Source of the DNA: Sisyra terminalis
Taxonomy: Eukaryota; Arthropoda; Insecta; Neuroptera; Sisyridae
Direction: 5' to 3'
Assembly: GCA_958496175.1 (NCBI GenBank)
Contig: OY292275.1
Location: 21,925,001-21,989,000 of the forward strand
DNA length: 64,000 nt
Part shown: piece by piece, positions 43,000-56,620 of the stretch
How the letters are laid out: each line of letters starts with the position of its first letter
How positions within the stretch are numbered: position 1 is the first letter of the stretch
Position numbers and translations under genes: made by a program
The notes under the pieces: model-generated
Seen by the model: only the letters and a program-made list of their open reading frames with translations
What the model was told of the DNA's origin: nothing
Databases searched by the model: none

Positions 43000-45090
43000 T
43001 AATAAACCAATATTTTTCTGCTTAGTTTTTTATTTAGGTGGAAAATTGAATGCTTTCCATTCATGTGATGAACTGTAAAAGCCCAAATACAAAATAAATC
43101 TTGCATTCTATAATCAACATTTGTTCATAAAATCCACATTTTAATGAAAGTGAAAATATTTTTTTCATATATTAAGAATATTGTATCATGTATAATGTTA
43201 TTGGCAAAAATACTTCAAATATTTGAAAGACATGATTCATTCTTAAAATCTTTCTTCAGAAAATGTAAAATTGATATATTATTTTATTTTTTTGAGAGAA
43301 AAAATAAGAAAAAAAGAATTATTTCTATATATAAAAATGAAAAAAATCCCCCCTAACGTAGTAATTAGAGCCAACTTCCTGCCTCTGCCTTGTTTCACTT
43401 TTCATTTTCCACTCCTTTATTATTAGTTTTAAAAAGCAATCGTAAGCAATAATGTAGGTATGTTACACAAGCACAGTGTCGACACCGAACTTTGATGGCG
43501 TATCCAGTTTTCGCATTTTACTTTAATTAAGTTTAAAGAAAAGCCGTAGAAGACATGAAAGAAACTCACAAAAAGTAACGCATTATGTGATTTACGTAGG
43601 TTCATATTATATTAAATACACCCTCTTGAACTTTGTCAACTAATTTTAAAAATTGTGATGAATAATTTTTTTTAACTTTTTGCATGGAATATTGTGGCAT
43701 CAAAAAGTTAAATGCTGGCCTTTGTATAAAAATAACCAAAAACATATAAATATGTTTTTATAAATACTAAATAAGTAAAAACCAATATTTAATTACTTTC
43801 CATAAACTAAGCTTAATATTTGTAAACCTAATTCTCAGGAATAATAAAAACGAAGCGTTACGCAAACGTTACACAAAAATCTTAAAATCTTATTTAAAAA
43901 TAAGCTGATTAAGTGAATACCTTAAATATTTTAAGTTATGAAAACGACGTTTTTAAATTCCAATCAAAGCTTTATTAACAATATACAAAGCGAATAGCAC
44001 TTACACTTCACCAAAAACTGCCCTCTAAAAACCTGCCACTTCAAATATATTCCAGATCGTTTCCCAAACAAGAACATTATTTTCTTTATACTTTATATAT
44101 TTTGGTTTTTCATTCTTCGCATATACTTTTAATTCAAACAAAAAATGATTTTTAGTACTGCTTGTTATTTTAGTTATAAACATTTTTTCCCATTGATCTT
44201 ATTCTTTACCATTCATTGTATTTTATTGTATAATGAAAGAAGATTTTTGAAATTTTTTCAATGAAACTACAAGCAAAGTAAACAGGAACTTAGTAAACAG
44301 GAAAGTTTACTAAGCTTTACTATTTGCATAAATATTTTATTTGAACAGTGTATTAGTTTTCATGTATAAGTAAACATAGAGATAACGTAATCTTTTGGGT
44401 TAGTGATGTATGAGTAAAGAAGGTATGAATCAAGGTTTATAAATTACACTGGTTGCCCCATTAGAAAAAAAATATGACGTCATACGAAGAATTTTGAAAT
44501 TGAATCAGTCTGAAGATATGTATGAATTTCTTCTAGATACGTCACGTAGCGCATGAGGTCACCTGTATACTTTATAAGCCTTGGGTATGAATATCGTATA
44601 CTCAATACCCATTCTATTTATATAAGTGGTAGCTACAAAAGCAACTTTATCTATCTTTTAACGTAAGCGATTCTGAGTTATATTGTACAAAAACTTTGAT
44701 CAATTACACAAAGGTAATTGTATAATAATTAGATTTCCCAAATTTAACGTATTTTATTTGCTACTTAACTCGGATTTAAATAAATCTTATGAGGTCACTC
44801 TTAACATTAAATCACACGGTTTGTAATCTTTTTATGTTTCTCCGCCCTTCCTAAATTAAATCCTAATTTATTGTTTTCACCACTGTCAAACAGCTTCACA
44901 CTTCAGCCTAAAATCTTCAAGTTTCTAGAAAATGTTTATTACTGTACAATAACACTAATACAACATCCCTATTACCCCCAATTTTCTTATTTATTAAACG
45001 AGCTATTCTTGTATGTATATATTTTAGTTCCCGAAAACGGCTCTAAAATTTGTAATTAAATTTAATTCTGTTTTTTTTAAGATTAATCGT
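43000..45090. other. Gene-free sequence
   Basis: Contains short frames of low complexity (43144-43356, 44871-45059) without domain features. Around 44470-44620 there is a patch with GACGTCA and TACGTCACGTAG motifs and a partial inverted repeat GGGTATGAATA / CTCAATACCC, possibly a small MITE. No gene. Confidence 0.3.
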
Positions 45091-45094
45091 AAAG

Positions 45095-46027
45095 GCTACA
45101 ATGGAAAAACGCAAATTTCCACGAAAAAAGGAAAAAACTCTAAAAAACATTTTTTCGCCATCTATTGATGTCAATTTTAGCTATGTGCAGGTATGAATAT
45201 AGACTAATATAACAATTAGTTTCAATTGTTTTTCCAATTTTAACGACAACCGTTTTTAAATTCAACAATTAATCTCTTATCGAGTTGCAATGCCAAAAGG
45301 ACATTTGATATTTTGAACAGAAATTACCTAAAATATGCGTGATGATATAGAATAACAACCATTTGCTATTTTCTAACTATTTTCTAAAATTAGACAACGG
45401 TTAACTGGAATATACAATGAAAAAAATCAAATTACCACAAAATAAAATTTCATGCAATAATATTATTGATGAAATGTATGGTAATTATATAGTTAATCAA
45501 AATTATTTGGAATTGAGAATAAAAGACATATGGTCGTACCGTTCAGTAAAGATGTTTATAAAATTAACAATGACATAATTGCCAAACTTCCTAAAGAATG
45601 CAAAATATACTTCATTCACAATTCGATGAAAAATCAGCCTGAAGAACACTTGAATTTACTACAGAACTCTTTAATATTGTCAACAATATCTAGTTTTAGA
45701 ACTTATAATTAATAATAAATGTAAATCAATAATGATAATAGTCATAAATAAGTTTAAATTTTTGAAATAAAATTTTGAACGATGATTGTTGAACGCTTTT
45801 GAACAACGTAGTCATAACTCTCCAAGGGGATGGAGAATGATACCGGTGTCGTTTTTTCAAATTCAAAAAAAAAAAAAATAAGAACATTTTTTTCCTCCCA
45901 AAGGAGCAAATGGTTCATAAAAGGTTCGGAAATTATGACTTAAGGGAAAAATATAAGTTGTTTTTCATTTCAAATCCATGTTTAAAAAAAATTATAATAA
46001 AATGTCGAGTTGAACTCGGTCGTCTAG
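45095..46027 (+). pseudogene. Helitron helicase (PIF1-like) relic with a Helitron-type 3' end
   Basis: From about 45445 the plus strand reads IIDEMYGNYIVNQNYLELRIKD and then, in the next frame from 45530, VVPFSKDVYKINNDIIAKLP and ECKIYF. This corresponds to the stretch of Helitron PIF1-type helicases that includes the NxxVxxIN...LPGExxxY pattern. A frameshift near 45530 and stops disable it. Downstream, CGAGTTGAACTCG forms a hairpin 5 bases before CTAG at 46024-46027, which fits a Helitron 3' terminus in the same orientation. The Rep domain is not seen. Confidence 0.45.
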
Positions 46028-47709
46028 GTACTATAATATAATTTATGAGATCACTTATTACATTATTACTAAATTAATCAAAGTCAAAAAAAATCCTTAA
46101 TTGAAAAATTGCTTTAGATATTTAACTATTACTTATTCCAGCATAGATTTTCAAAACTAAGACATAGTTTTAGATTTGGAAACAATGCTAAATTTACAAT
46201 AGGGTCACAAAAACTAGTGCCCAAGATTGCAAATTTACAAGGGTGGCAATATTTGAATCATCTTATTTCTTAGACCATTAAAATGCCTCAAAAAGTGTAA
46301 TCATGTTTAACTTATTTGTTCCATCCTCTTTCCTATTTTAAATAGAATATAAATAGAAAATAAAGAAGTAGGGGGACATTTTTCATAATAAGGGGCACTA
46401 GGGATGAATCCAGTCCTGGAAAACACCACAGTAAATGACAGATAATGATTAAATTTCTCAATATTTTTTCGTTCATTTCTGACAACAAATATAATATTAT
46501 AGTTTAAGTTTTTTCAATGAAAATGTTAAGTAATTGAAGGAAATATGATTATTGAATTTTATTGTTAAAAGTCTTAAATGTCCCATACTGGCAAAAGTCC
46601 TCCTACCTACAACATTACTTTATGAGTACACATCCAGAAAGCTCTTTTGAAATATCCACAGAATTTATACAAAAGTATAACGAAAAATTATAAAACAATT
46701 GAACAAAAATTTGAATAGAAACACTTTTTGAATGCTTCTTTTAACTATTAATTATATCTTAAATTAAATTCATGAAAACTAAATTACCTAAATAAAATAA
46801 TTCAATTCCAATAAAATGTGCTCAACGTGATTGCTTTAAACTTGAGTGGTCATATTCAAATAATATATTTATATACATAAGCTATTTTTACAACTTTAAT
46901 ATAAACAAAATTATAATTACAACTGTACTAGATTGAATATATATTAAATCAAATCTTCGGATTCTGTTTTATTTTTGATGAAAATTTAAGTCTTTGAAAA
47001 GTTAAAAAAAATATTTTAATTTTTTCAATCGGAATATACTAAAGTAAGGGACGTAGGTACCAAACTTTAAGTTTTACTAGTTATTAGTAAAATAATATGG
47101 CCAATACCTATTATTTTTAGTACTTTATGTTACATTGGTTCTAACATAAAATATAATACAGAGAAGTTTACAAAGAAAACTTTCCTTCCAAAAGATTATT
47201 TCAGAATAAAAAATCAAATCATAACTTATCTGCCTATACAAGCATATCAAAAGTTAAATAATCAATAAAAATTTGATATAGTAATAGATTTCCTTTGGTG
47301 TTAATAATAAATATTTCTCTACCTGATAAATGTATTGGTGCTTTTAAATAATATTTTTTTACTCAAGAAAATCTTTCATTTAGTTGTCAGTATGCCAGTA
47401 TGTATGTTGAATATGCTTATGAAAACAGTTAACACAATTTTTATAAGACATTTAAATTAGAAAAATAAACGATTAAATTTTTAAAACGTAAGGTTTTAGT
47501 ATGTGTTCAATGTGCAGTTTTCACCAACTTGTTTTTACAGTTTAAATATTAAGTCTTTTTCTTTAAAATTATTACCATTGTGTCATTTTTAATAGCAAAT
47601 TGTGGATTTAAAAGGAAAGTAAATTTTGTCATTGTAGATTATTCTACTTCTAGTCGTTCTTTTCATTATATCTAATTATCTCCCAGTTAATTTATAATTT
47701 AATAATTAA
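46028..47709. other. Gene-free sequence
   Basis: A+T-rich DNA without open frames above 60 codons and without a repeat shared elsewhere in the window. Confidence 0.35.
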
Positions 47710-48700
47710 TTTAATAATACCTACATATCTTCTTCTTAATCTTAATATGTCGCCGATCTATGGTAATTATGGTGATTAATATGATTGTCACTCGGAATGT
47801 TCTAAATTTCTGAAAACCCGTTGGATGGTTCTTCTCTTCCGATAACGCTCTTTTGCTTGCGGATGTGAAACTCGAATCCATGAGCTTTTCCACCACTTCA
47901 ATCCAACGGGTCGATGATCATCTACATTTCCTTTTTCCTGTACCATTAGCTTTTCTATGATATCGTTGCGTGCGATATATCAACAAAAATCCGAGGGTCC
48001 GTCCGTATATTAGTCAAGAAAATCTTTAGACTGGCTTGACTTCGTTTTAGATGGAAACATTTATTCTTATAGCTGTCCATGAAATCCAAAAAATTCTCCT
48101 CCAAACCCATATTTTAAAGGCAACGATTCGTCGCCGATCAGCTGCATGAATGGTTCAAATTTTCAGAATCATAACAGAAAACAGAAAAGCGAAAAAATCA
48201 GCGCATTAATCAATTTAATTTCACTGGTTTTCGTTATTTTTCGATCTTTTTATAGTTTGAATAATTACATCGTAGCAAACTTTCAGTTTCAATGCGTCGT
48301 CTAGTTTCTTGTTTGCATGATGCAGATTTATGCGGCATTGAGCTTTGATTAACAAATCTGTCCACAACTACAAAAGGATCTATTCTTTCCCCCTGATTTT
48401 GATGTTTACGATCGATAGTCATTATTTGGGTCTTGTTGGTGTTAATTGTTAAACCGAAATCTAGACTAATGACTTTAAACCTTCAAATAAGGTATGATAA
48501 CTCTCTCCCTGTTCAAAACTGTATCGCCTGCATAACGAAAGATGGAAAATCACTTTCGGTCAACTTTAATTCCACCATTCTACTTCTCCAAAGAAAATCC
48601 CATTATAAGTGAACTATACACCTTAAAAATTAATGGCGATAGAATGCAATACTGTTGTACGCTTTTTCTTATATTTCATTTATCTAATACGGTTTTTTCT
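47710..48700 (-). pseudogene. Non-LTR retrotransposon (LINE) reverse transcriptase relic
   Basis: The minus strand, in broken frames, keeps VYSELIMGFSLEK (near 48600), FRYAGDTVLN (48511-48540, corresponding to the FRYADDTVL catalytic motif with D changed to G) and GLTINTNKTQIMTI (near 48430). Downstream are traces of the C-terminal region (RRILWISWTAIRTN near 48080). It resembles RTE/CR1-type craft or jockey-like elements; the clade cannot be fixed. Many stops and a damaged catalytic motif show it is dead. Confidence 0.6.
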
Positions 48701-51074
48701 ATATTTACTATCGTCTGAGAGCAAATAGTTACAGTAGAGCTTTAGATAAAATAGACTGGATACTTTACATATAATAATAATCGGATTGTACAATGGATAG
48801 TAAAATACTTTGCTCTTCTATGTAAAAGCTAATAATATGAAAACTAGAGCACGAATAGAGATTACAAAGGCAACCATCAAGAATCTAAATTGATCATACA
48901 TCTTTTCCCTACTACCCTGTCTCAAATGTACTTTCATTTTTTGATTGAGAAATGAATTCCATTCTTAAATCAGAATCAGAAATTTCTCGCCTTTATATAG
49001 CATTAAATAAATAATTATATATAGTCATTGTTCTCCATATGATTAAATGTTACATACAATGTATACTAGTGTTAATAAATATCAGTCCTCGCGTTTATTA
49101 ATTTTAGTACTTCATAAATAATAATAAATAATAAAACATAGACATAATTTTAAAAAATGTTAAAAATAAATAAATTTATTCTAAAAATAAATTCGGACAA
49201 AGAGCAATAATTTCTTTATCATCTACAAACCTATATAAACCTACGAATTAATAATGATTAAAATATTACTTTATTCATCTCATCGTCATAATAAAAGTCA
49301 GAAATCATAAGAACCATTTATATGTTGCGGCAGGGTTAAATATTTACTCTTTTTTTGTTTTATTAATATAGAATTTTAACAAGCTATAACTGTCTTATAC
49401 TTTAAGAACAGCTTAAAAATTTGAACTTCGCACAACGGTTACTGTAATAAACATGAATTTTTTATTCTATTATTTACAAAATTATTTAATTGAAACTTCC
49501 GTAAGACCCAAAACCTCATTATTTATTTATTCAATTAAATTAAGAAAGTAGAACTCAGAGACCATAGGGCTGATAAGAAATGAATTCAAATAGTGTCCAT
49601 CATGAAACTAAAGACGATTTATAAATAATCTTAAATATTTCACAAAGGAATTCACATAGAACCCAATTATTTTATTCAAATTTCACAAATATTCAAGAGC
49701 GAGCTTTAATTTAAATTATTTTATTAGGCATTACATTGATCCCACAATAAATTTCCAGGATTGAACATTCTCAAATATCGTTCGTCCATTAACTTTACGA
49801 GCTAACATTTACCATATTTACCACAGAAATACTAGGAATCCTTTTGTCATTTCATTCGAGCAAAATGTCAAAAGATGTCTAATTAACAATGTTATTTTAA
49901 CAATTTTAACAATTAACTTCATTAAAGAATTATTTTAGTATAGTACGATATAGAATATTTCAAAAAGTAACGCACATACATAATTTGTAAAAATATTCGC
50001 TATTGTTTTTATTAAAAAAGTTTGAAAACCTGATGAATATTTATATATTGATTTTTAATGAATGCTTTCATAAATTACTTCCACTTGATATTAATTCGAT
50101 AATTATACTTGATATTTAATTATTATTTGTTAATTTTAATTAAATATTTCAAGCTTCATAAAATAGCAACTAATTGCAAATTATTTACGGAAATTATTTT
50201 GGATATTCAACAAATAATGCATAAAAAATAATTTGAATTAAAGTAATCTCATCTAAAATTCTTATGAGACTATATGTACCTACTCGTATTACTGCATCAA
50301 TTTTCAAAATAATATTTATTTGAGAAAATAATAACCGACGTAATTATATGGGAAGTAATTTATCACTTTGAGTTCTTCAATTGTTAATATTAATGGACAC
50401 TGGATGAAGCCAATTCCAGTAAAGTATCAATACGCACGAATTTACTAGACATCCGAATCACCTCGAAATAAAAAACAATATTACAGATATTAAATTAATT
50501 GAATTCATTAATTATATTGTAGTTTTATTTAATCACATGGTTAGTAACTAAACCATATTGTATAAATAGATTTTAGTTTTATAACATTTAAATTAACTAT
50601 TGTTATAGATTACTAAATACAACTGCTTGAAAAAAATTAGAAAATACGAGCATCATGCTTTATAACTTCAAGTATTACATACTATTACATAAGTCGGCGA
50701 CAATGTTACATAGCTCCGAATCGAACGAGATAGTATCAATGTTAAAGCAATATTAACAAACAATAAAATAGTAGCAATTCGATAAAATAAAATGATAAAA
50801 CCAGTGTTTTAATGCCTTAATGCAGAATTATAATTCAATATTTGAAGGTTGTAATTTTTTTTAAAGATTGTGTGTTATCATCATTGACATTTGCAGAAAT
50901 CTTTCTTAACGTGGCACAGATTTTTCAAGAGAAAAAACCTGATAAATGGTCTTAGCTCCTCAAAAAGAAAGAAATTTATTTCCAAATCTTATATCACAGA
51001 CTAATAAATTCGTAGTTCACATTGAAGAATTCGGTTTTACTTGCCGTATTTGCACATTTCCAAGTTATTTTTAT
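48701..51074. other. Gene-free A+T-rich sequence
   Basis: No frames, repeats or RNA genes recognised. Very A+T-rich, with several AATAAATAAT-type runs at 49100-49160. Confidence 0.35.
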
Positions 51075-51240
51075 TTTTTATCGTCGCTTTATGCGACTAC
51101 CTAACTGACAAGGTTTTTAGCAACTCTAGGGTTAATAAAAACCATATTGGGAAATACAGAAAACGTACTCCATACAAGAATCAAATCGAGTACCTACGAA
51201 TTTTGAAGAAATCACCTTGACCACTCGGCCACCAGTAGGC
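51075..51240 (-). mobile_element. tRNA-derived SINE, copy 6, minus strand
   Basis: Reverse complement carries A-box TGGCCGAGTGG, TTCTTCAAAATTCGTAGGTA, a degenerate B-box, TTTTTATTAACCCTAGAGTTG and a tail ending GCGACGATAAAAAATAAAAA. It is a full-length copy with a longer tail than the others (GTCGCATAAAGCGAC, itself a small hairpin). Confidence 0.7.
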
Positions 51241-51769
51241 TATTAATAAGATTAAATCGCTAGAATGGGAAAGAAGTATTAGTTAGCTAAAACTGAATTA
51301 AATGTACCTCACAAAAAACAGATTTTTGGAACATAATACTATGAAATGCTCTTCTAGCATTTTTGGCTTTTTTTAAACTAACGCAAATACAAGATTTATA
51401 AGGTAAGAATTAGACATTTGAAACTTGAGAATACACTTTGATCATTTATTTTAAATACAATTAAGAAATCCCCACGTGAAAGATATACAGATTTCGTGCT
51501 GAAAGAAAAAGACAGAATTTTTAAGGTTACCGTAAGAACCGCAAATAGGCAAAGTGGAAATTTCTCAGGATTCCAATACTCGTGCGCCAGCTACCTACCA
51601 GAATATTTATAAGACTGTCTCTAAATTTATGCTTTGTTATCATTACACGCTTCAGAGCTTTATAAAAGACTGACAAAATATAAAACTAAACTCCCGCATA
51701 ACACCCGCTGGAGTAATAATCAGTAGTAGTCTGGAAGTTCCATGTATAATGAGTTAATTATTGGGGTGT

Positions 51770-51930
51770 ATCATTCAAGGGGTTCCAGAAAGTAATTTCA
51801 TTTTTATAAAAAGAAATAAAAGTAAAACGCATAATTTTTAAACAAGTTTCAATGTTTAACTAATGATATAATCACCCTCAATATCATCACACCTTTGACA
51901 TCTAGTTTGCAAATTTTTAATGCCAAATTA
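51770..51930 (-). mobile_element. Mariner-like 3' end relic
   Basis: The minus strand reads IKNLQTRCQRCDDIEGDYIIS, like the C-terminus of mariner transposases. It is followed by AAATTACTTTCTGGAACCCC, which resembles a mariner terminal repeat. The rest of the element is absent or unrecognisable. Confidence 0.35.
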
Positions 51931-52029
51931 GTAAAAATCAATTGATTACTAAAATATATCTAAAAATCACTTATTTTACATGATTTTAGTTTTCATTTTC
52001 TTACCACCTAAAAAATGATACCTTGATTG

Positions 52030-52090
52030 AAATAAATAGAAATCCGATGGAACAACTTTGGACGATTATGGTGGGCAAAGTAATATCATC
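52030..52090 (+). mobile_element. Tc1-like transposase fragment
   Basis: The plus strand reads NRNPMEQLWTIMVGKVIS, matching the NPIENLWxxxKxxV motif after the second catalytic residue of Tc1-type transposases. Only about 20 residues remain. Confidence 0.35.
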
Positions 52091-55000
52091 CATCCTTAAT
52101 TAACCATTATTTTCCAGATTTTTTTTGTGCATAGAAGTCTTGCATTATCTGTGTTACAGAATAAAATTCTAAAGAATAAAGTTTATCTTTTGGCAATTCT
52201 TAAGAACTTTTGGGTACTTTGTTGACCAAGATTGATAAAGAATATTTAATAGCTGTCTGGTATGGATTTGGTACCACTTCCTCCATTAAAATCTTATTGT
52301 TTAAAGTTTTTATCATTCTTAGTACGAATTGAACGTAAAAAAATAATTTGACATTTCCGAAAATCAAAGGCACTTGAAAATGAAAATTTTGTTGGTAACA
52401 ACTTTGCGTTCCTAATCTATGAAACTCGAAGAGGCTACAAATCGTAATTCTTATTTCTTTGGACATTTGGACATTTCAATATTAATTTCGGAATAATAAA
52501 ATTTAAAATTTCGGAATAATAAATATTTGTTATTCTTTTACGAAAGGACAAATCATTCTCACCATAAAATGTTTTAAATATGACTTTAAAGTAACCTTTA
52601 AGCCGTTGAGGCAATATCTATGGGTTTTGAAAAAACTTTACTATTCGATTCCCGTATTATTTGGACACCAAAATTTACAAGCCCACAACATGATAAAATC
52701 TTTTTTATGCATACCAAGCTTTAAAAACTATATCAAATACTCAAAAGAAAATCAGTTATGAGAACTGGACGTATCATATTGATCTAGCAATTGTGATTCC
52801 CATCAGACTAAGAAGATTACAGGTTTTAACGATTTATAGTTATACAAGGTTCCCATGGTATGGAAAAAACAGCCAGCTTTACAAAGAGTTCAAAGCTTCA
52901 TGAAAGAACTAGTGAGACTACAATGTACACGATGATTTAAAAGGATGAAAACCTCATTCCAGGATACTTTCAACTTTCTTCCCAAATGAAGACACAAAAA
53001 ATTTATCCAAAGGATTAACTCCTTATATACCATAAGCTCAGATCCCTTTTTACTTATGTACAAAGGAATAAAAGGAGCCAATCACAATAAATTAAAACAG
53101 TCTTATAAAATTCAGAAACAAAAGACTAAATATTTATAAAAGACTGAAACATTTGTTGTCGACAATTATATAACAAATATAAAAGATTGAAATATACGTC
53201 GTTGGCAATTAGTTACATAAACGATTGGCTGGTTGAAAACGTATACTGTTTTGGATTTATTAATGTTTAAAAATAATTGTTACAATTGGTACACTACAAT
53301 TCATTTTTTTCCAATTTTAAACTAAACAGAAAGTATCAAAAGGTATTCTTTATGAATAATATGGTTTTATTCGTTTTATTTACTCAAATAAATAAGTAAT
53401 GGGAGGCTATACCGTCGCTTTTATAAACTGAATATCAAATTAAGATAATTAAACTTTGAACTTCATTTAGAAACTTTTATTTTACGTCAAATATTGTGTA
53501 ATACATTTTGAATAATTTTGTGGATGGTATATAGGTATACTGTTCCATTGTTTCCACATTATGTGTTTATTAAGCATAATAATGAAAAGCAGTACAAAGT
53601 TTTTGGTAGAGACACAATATCATATATTATGTATAATATTGTATATAACATATATTGTTTTAATATCAAAGAAATAATGTGTTAATATTTATGAATATTA
53701 ATAGAAACAAGTTTACATTACCAACCACTTCATAAATAATAACAATTTATAAAGCTCTTATTTCAATACACGCCAAAATAATGTATAGTCAAATATTGAT
53801 TTGTATTTAATTAAATTGATGCGTAACAATGTAAGCCTTAAGTTTTAGCAGATATTAATAAGTTATTAGCAGTTACTAAAACTAATCTCTAATAATATAA
53901 GTCGATTATCTTCTATGAAATCTTCCGTCCGTAAATTTTAGTTTGTATTCAGAATTTGTATCCTAAATTTATTATACATTAGACAACTATCAAAATTAAA
54001 TTCACTGAAGAATATGAACTGATTAAGCTCATTGGTCTTTTCATTTAGTGAAATAAGAAATAAAACTTTGTATATTGTGGGGTTTAACTGTACCATTGTG
54101 CATTAATCTTACTGTTGTTATCTTAATTGATATCAATGGACTAGATTTATGGAAAAAATAAATGAATAAAACTTACTATAATAATGTATAGTTATTTTCA
54201 TAAAAATAAAATCAAAATATAATAAAATGAAAACAAAATTAAGAAATTGGTAAAAAATAAAAATTACTGTCTGTACAATACTTGACCCGGAAATAATACA
54301 TGGAATTTTCATTAAAGTTAAAAAATAATATATTAAATTTTTGTAAGCTAATTAAGAATTTTTTGATCATTTTATTAATGAAATTTTCCTGAATTGGATT
54401 TCATAACAATATTTTCCTCAGTAGTCAAACGCCCCCCTCCTCCAACGTCAACACTTTTATCCATCGCTCCAGCAATATAGAAGCAGATTTTTAAAATTTC
54501 CAAATAAAATACATAATTAAAAAATTAAAAAAGTAGTCAATCGAATGGAGTACTGGTATAAATGAAGGTCAATCTGTCCATGTTTCCTTCACAATAAGAT
54601 GAGACATGTACATGTCGTATACCTAAATAGAACACCAATGCTATAATGCAATGAAGTAGAATATGTTGGTATGCATCCTTATAGAATATTAACATGGACT
54701 AAACATATAAAAACAAAAAAAAGTCAACTGAGTCAGAAAAAAAATATATTGATTTATAGGCAAGAGATCTCGCATTTCAATAGAGAGTGAATTGCTGCCT
54801 TATAAAGCGATATTATAGCCAGTCTGAATATATGGGGTACAACTCTGGGGAACAGCCTCAAATTCGGGAATCTACACAATATAGAGATACCAATCAAAAA
54901 CCCGAAAAGTTCTTCCTCAAGCGCCGTGGTACATACTGAACAGAACAAAGAATTGATAAATAGCACCAGAACTTAACACCACAATATAGGCGATAGGTCA

Positions 55001-55406
55001 CTGGATCTATCTCCCCAAGAGAGTACCTACTTGGCCCACTTACACTACCTAATTACTCTATCATTTAGGATGTGCAGAAACAAAACTGAGAAAAATAAAT
55101 ATTTGAATATAATCGTGTATAATAAATGTTTTAAACTTTGTCAATATGTTAAACGGTAAATTATAAGGGGCTTTATTAAAGCAACACATCCTAATGATTT
55201 TAGATAATACATTGTAAATAATACATTGAAGTGAAACACCATTATGTTTTATCAATCATGCCATCATTATTCATGAGCTTTAAATAAAAAAATCGTTTTT
55301 ATCATTCTGTACGAGTATTGTAGGATACTGTTTACTATAGATTTAAATCTTTCACTGTCGGCTTTAATCAAAATACAACTCTTTTGTGAAAATTATGTGG
55401 GTTTCA
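52091..55406. other. Gene-free sequence, possibly old transposon remains
   Basis: Frames at 52200-52466, 52890-53081, 54754-54966 and 55061-55255 (all minus) lack family features. 52600-52860 has a composition like degenerate Tc1 sequence but no solid motif. The rest is A+T-rich. Confidence 0.25.
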
Positions 55407-55502
55407 GATCCAAAGCTCTGTAATTTGATGGACGATGTCGTCATCGTTTTGCAACCTCTCCGGGTCACATCTTCATCCATCAAATCGGCTCGGCTTTGGA
55501 TC
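55407..55502. repeat. Imperfect hairpin, about 30-base arms
   Basis: Left arm GATCCAAAGCTCTGTAATTT with GATGGACGATG, right arm CATCCATCAAATCGG with CTCGGCTTTGGATC. The arms pair with a few bulges around a loop of about 35 bases containing GTCGTCATCG. Outer 10 bases pair perfectly. Either a tiny foldback element or a structured RNA; no second copy in the window. Confidence 0.4.
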
Positions 55503-56324
55503 CGAAAGGCACAACCTTTTCACTAAAGAGTTAGATTTAGAGTGTTTATTATATTTCACATACCAATTGCGTAATATTGAATACTTAAAAATATTACAAT
55601 CTAAATACTTCTGGTAATGAAAATGATAGAAGTTAAACATATTGAGTATTTTAAACTTTCAAAATTTGTAACTTAGTAAAAATATTTTGGTAATAATTGT
55701 AATGAAGTATCTTAAATTTATTGACAAAACAATGTGAAACACAAAGAGCGACAAGACAGCAATAATGGCTGTCTTGATACAACATAAACATCAAAAGATC
55801 TCAGTAAACTTAATAAGGCGATTTCCATTTAATTGATTGTATTCGATTCAGTCTGTATTACGATGTGTACAATTGATTCGGATAAATATGAATAATTCAT
55901 TCGATGCGTGTTAGAATCTAATCTAAACTAATACCATTGATACCATAATTTTGTACCAAGATAAATAAAAGATAGGGCCAAGCCCTAGTTCTGGAATGAA
56001 CACTCGCATGTTATTCAATATTCGTATTTGTAATCCAAAAAGTCACACAAATTCGAGTAGGGCGCAAATATATTCACAAAGGTGCGAAAACTATAAACTC
56101 TTACGTCACTAATGGATATGTATATATTCGAAGATTTTATTTTCTACCGTACTTTTCTAGTAAACTTTATTTGTGTAAGACCAATTTAATAAAACCTAAT
56201 TTAATTCATCGTAAAATAAATCTCATTCCTATTAAACATTTCGGCCTGTTACTGTGCGTTTTTCTGCCGTAAAAAAAAACTTGAATTTGTAAGTCACAAC
56301 AACAAAGTGTTATATATTACAAAC

Positions 56325-56405
56325 TAACGTTTTTCAACCTGTGGTACACGTATCATTGGTGTACGCTGGTTAGTGGTATACGAAAAATAATAAACATTTG
56401 TTTAC
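56325..56405 (+). mobile_element. hAT-type terminal fragment
   Basis: GTTTTTCAACCTGTGGTACACGTATCATTGGTGTACG follows the well-known hAT/Charlie terminal pattern (TTTTTCAACCTGTGGTACGCG). Its counterpart terminus and any transposase are not seen, so this is a fragment or a non-autonomous copy whose other end has decayed. Confidence 0.45.
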
Positions 56406-56498
56406 ATAAAAATATAAATCATAACAATCAAGAAGTGGTTTGTCCCATAATTCATGAAAAGTAATTTTAGTAAGAACATAATACCTACAATAATAATA

Positions 56499-56620
56499 TT
56501 TTTACTTATTTATTTCAACGGGGTTCGTTGGATTTGTGTTTAAGATAACAATAAGAATTTATTTTATACACATATTTATTTATTTGTTTACGAATCATCA
56601 ACTAAATTAACGAATGTAGA
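56499..56620 (-). repeat. LTR-like repeat, copy 3, minus strand
   Basis: Reverse complement reads AATAAATATGTGTATAAAAT, CTTATTGTTATCTTAAACAC and AAATCCAACGAACCCCGTTG. It is closest to copy 2 at 34960-35115. Confidence 0.42.

Noticed and set aside
54420..54480. C-rich patch CGCCCCCCTCCTCC as a regulatory island
   Set aside because: Too short and isolated, without a gene nearby or a matching complement.
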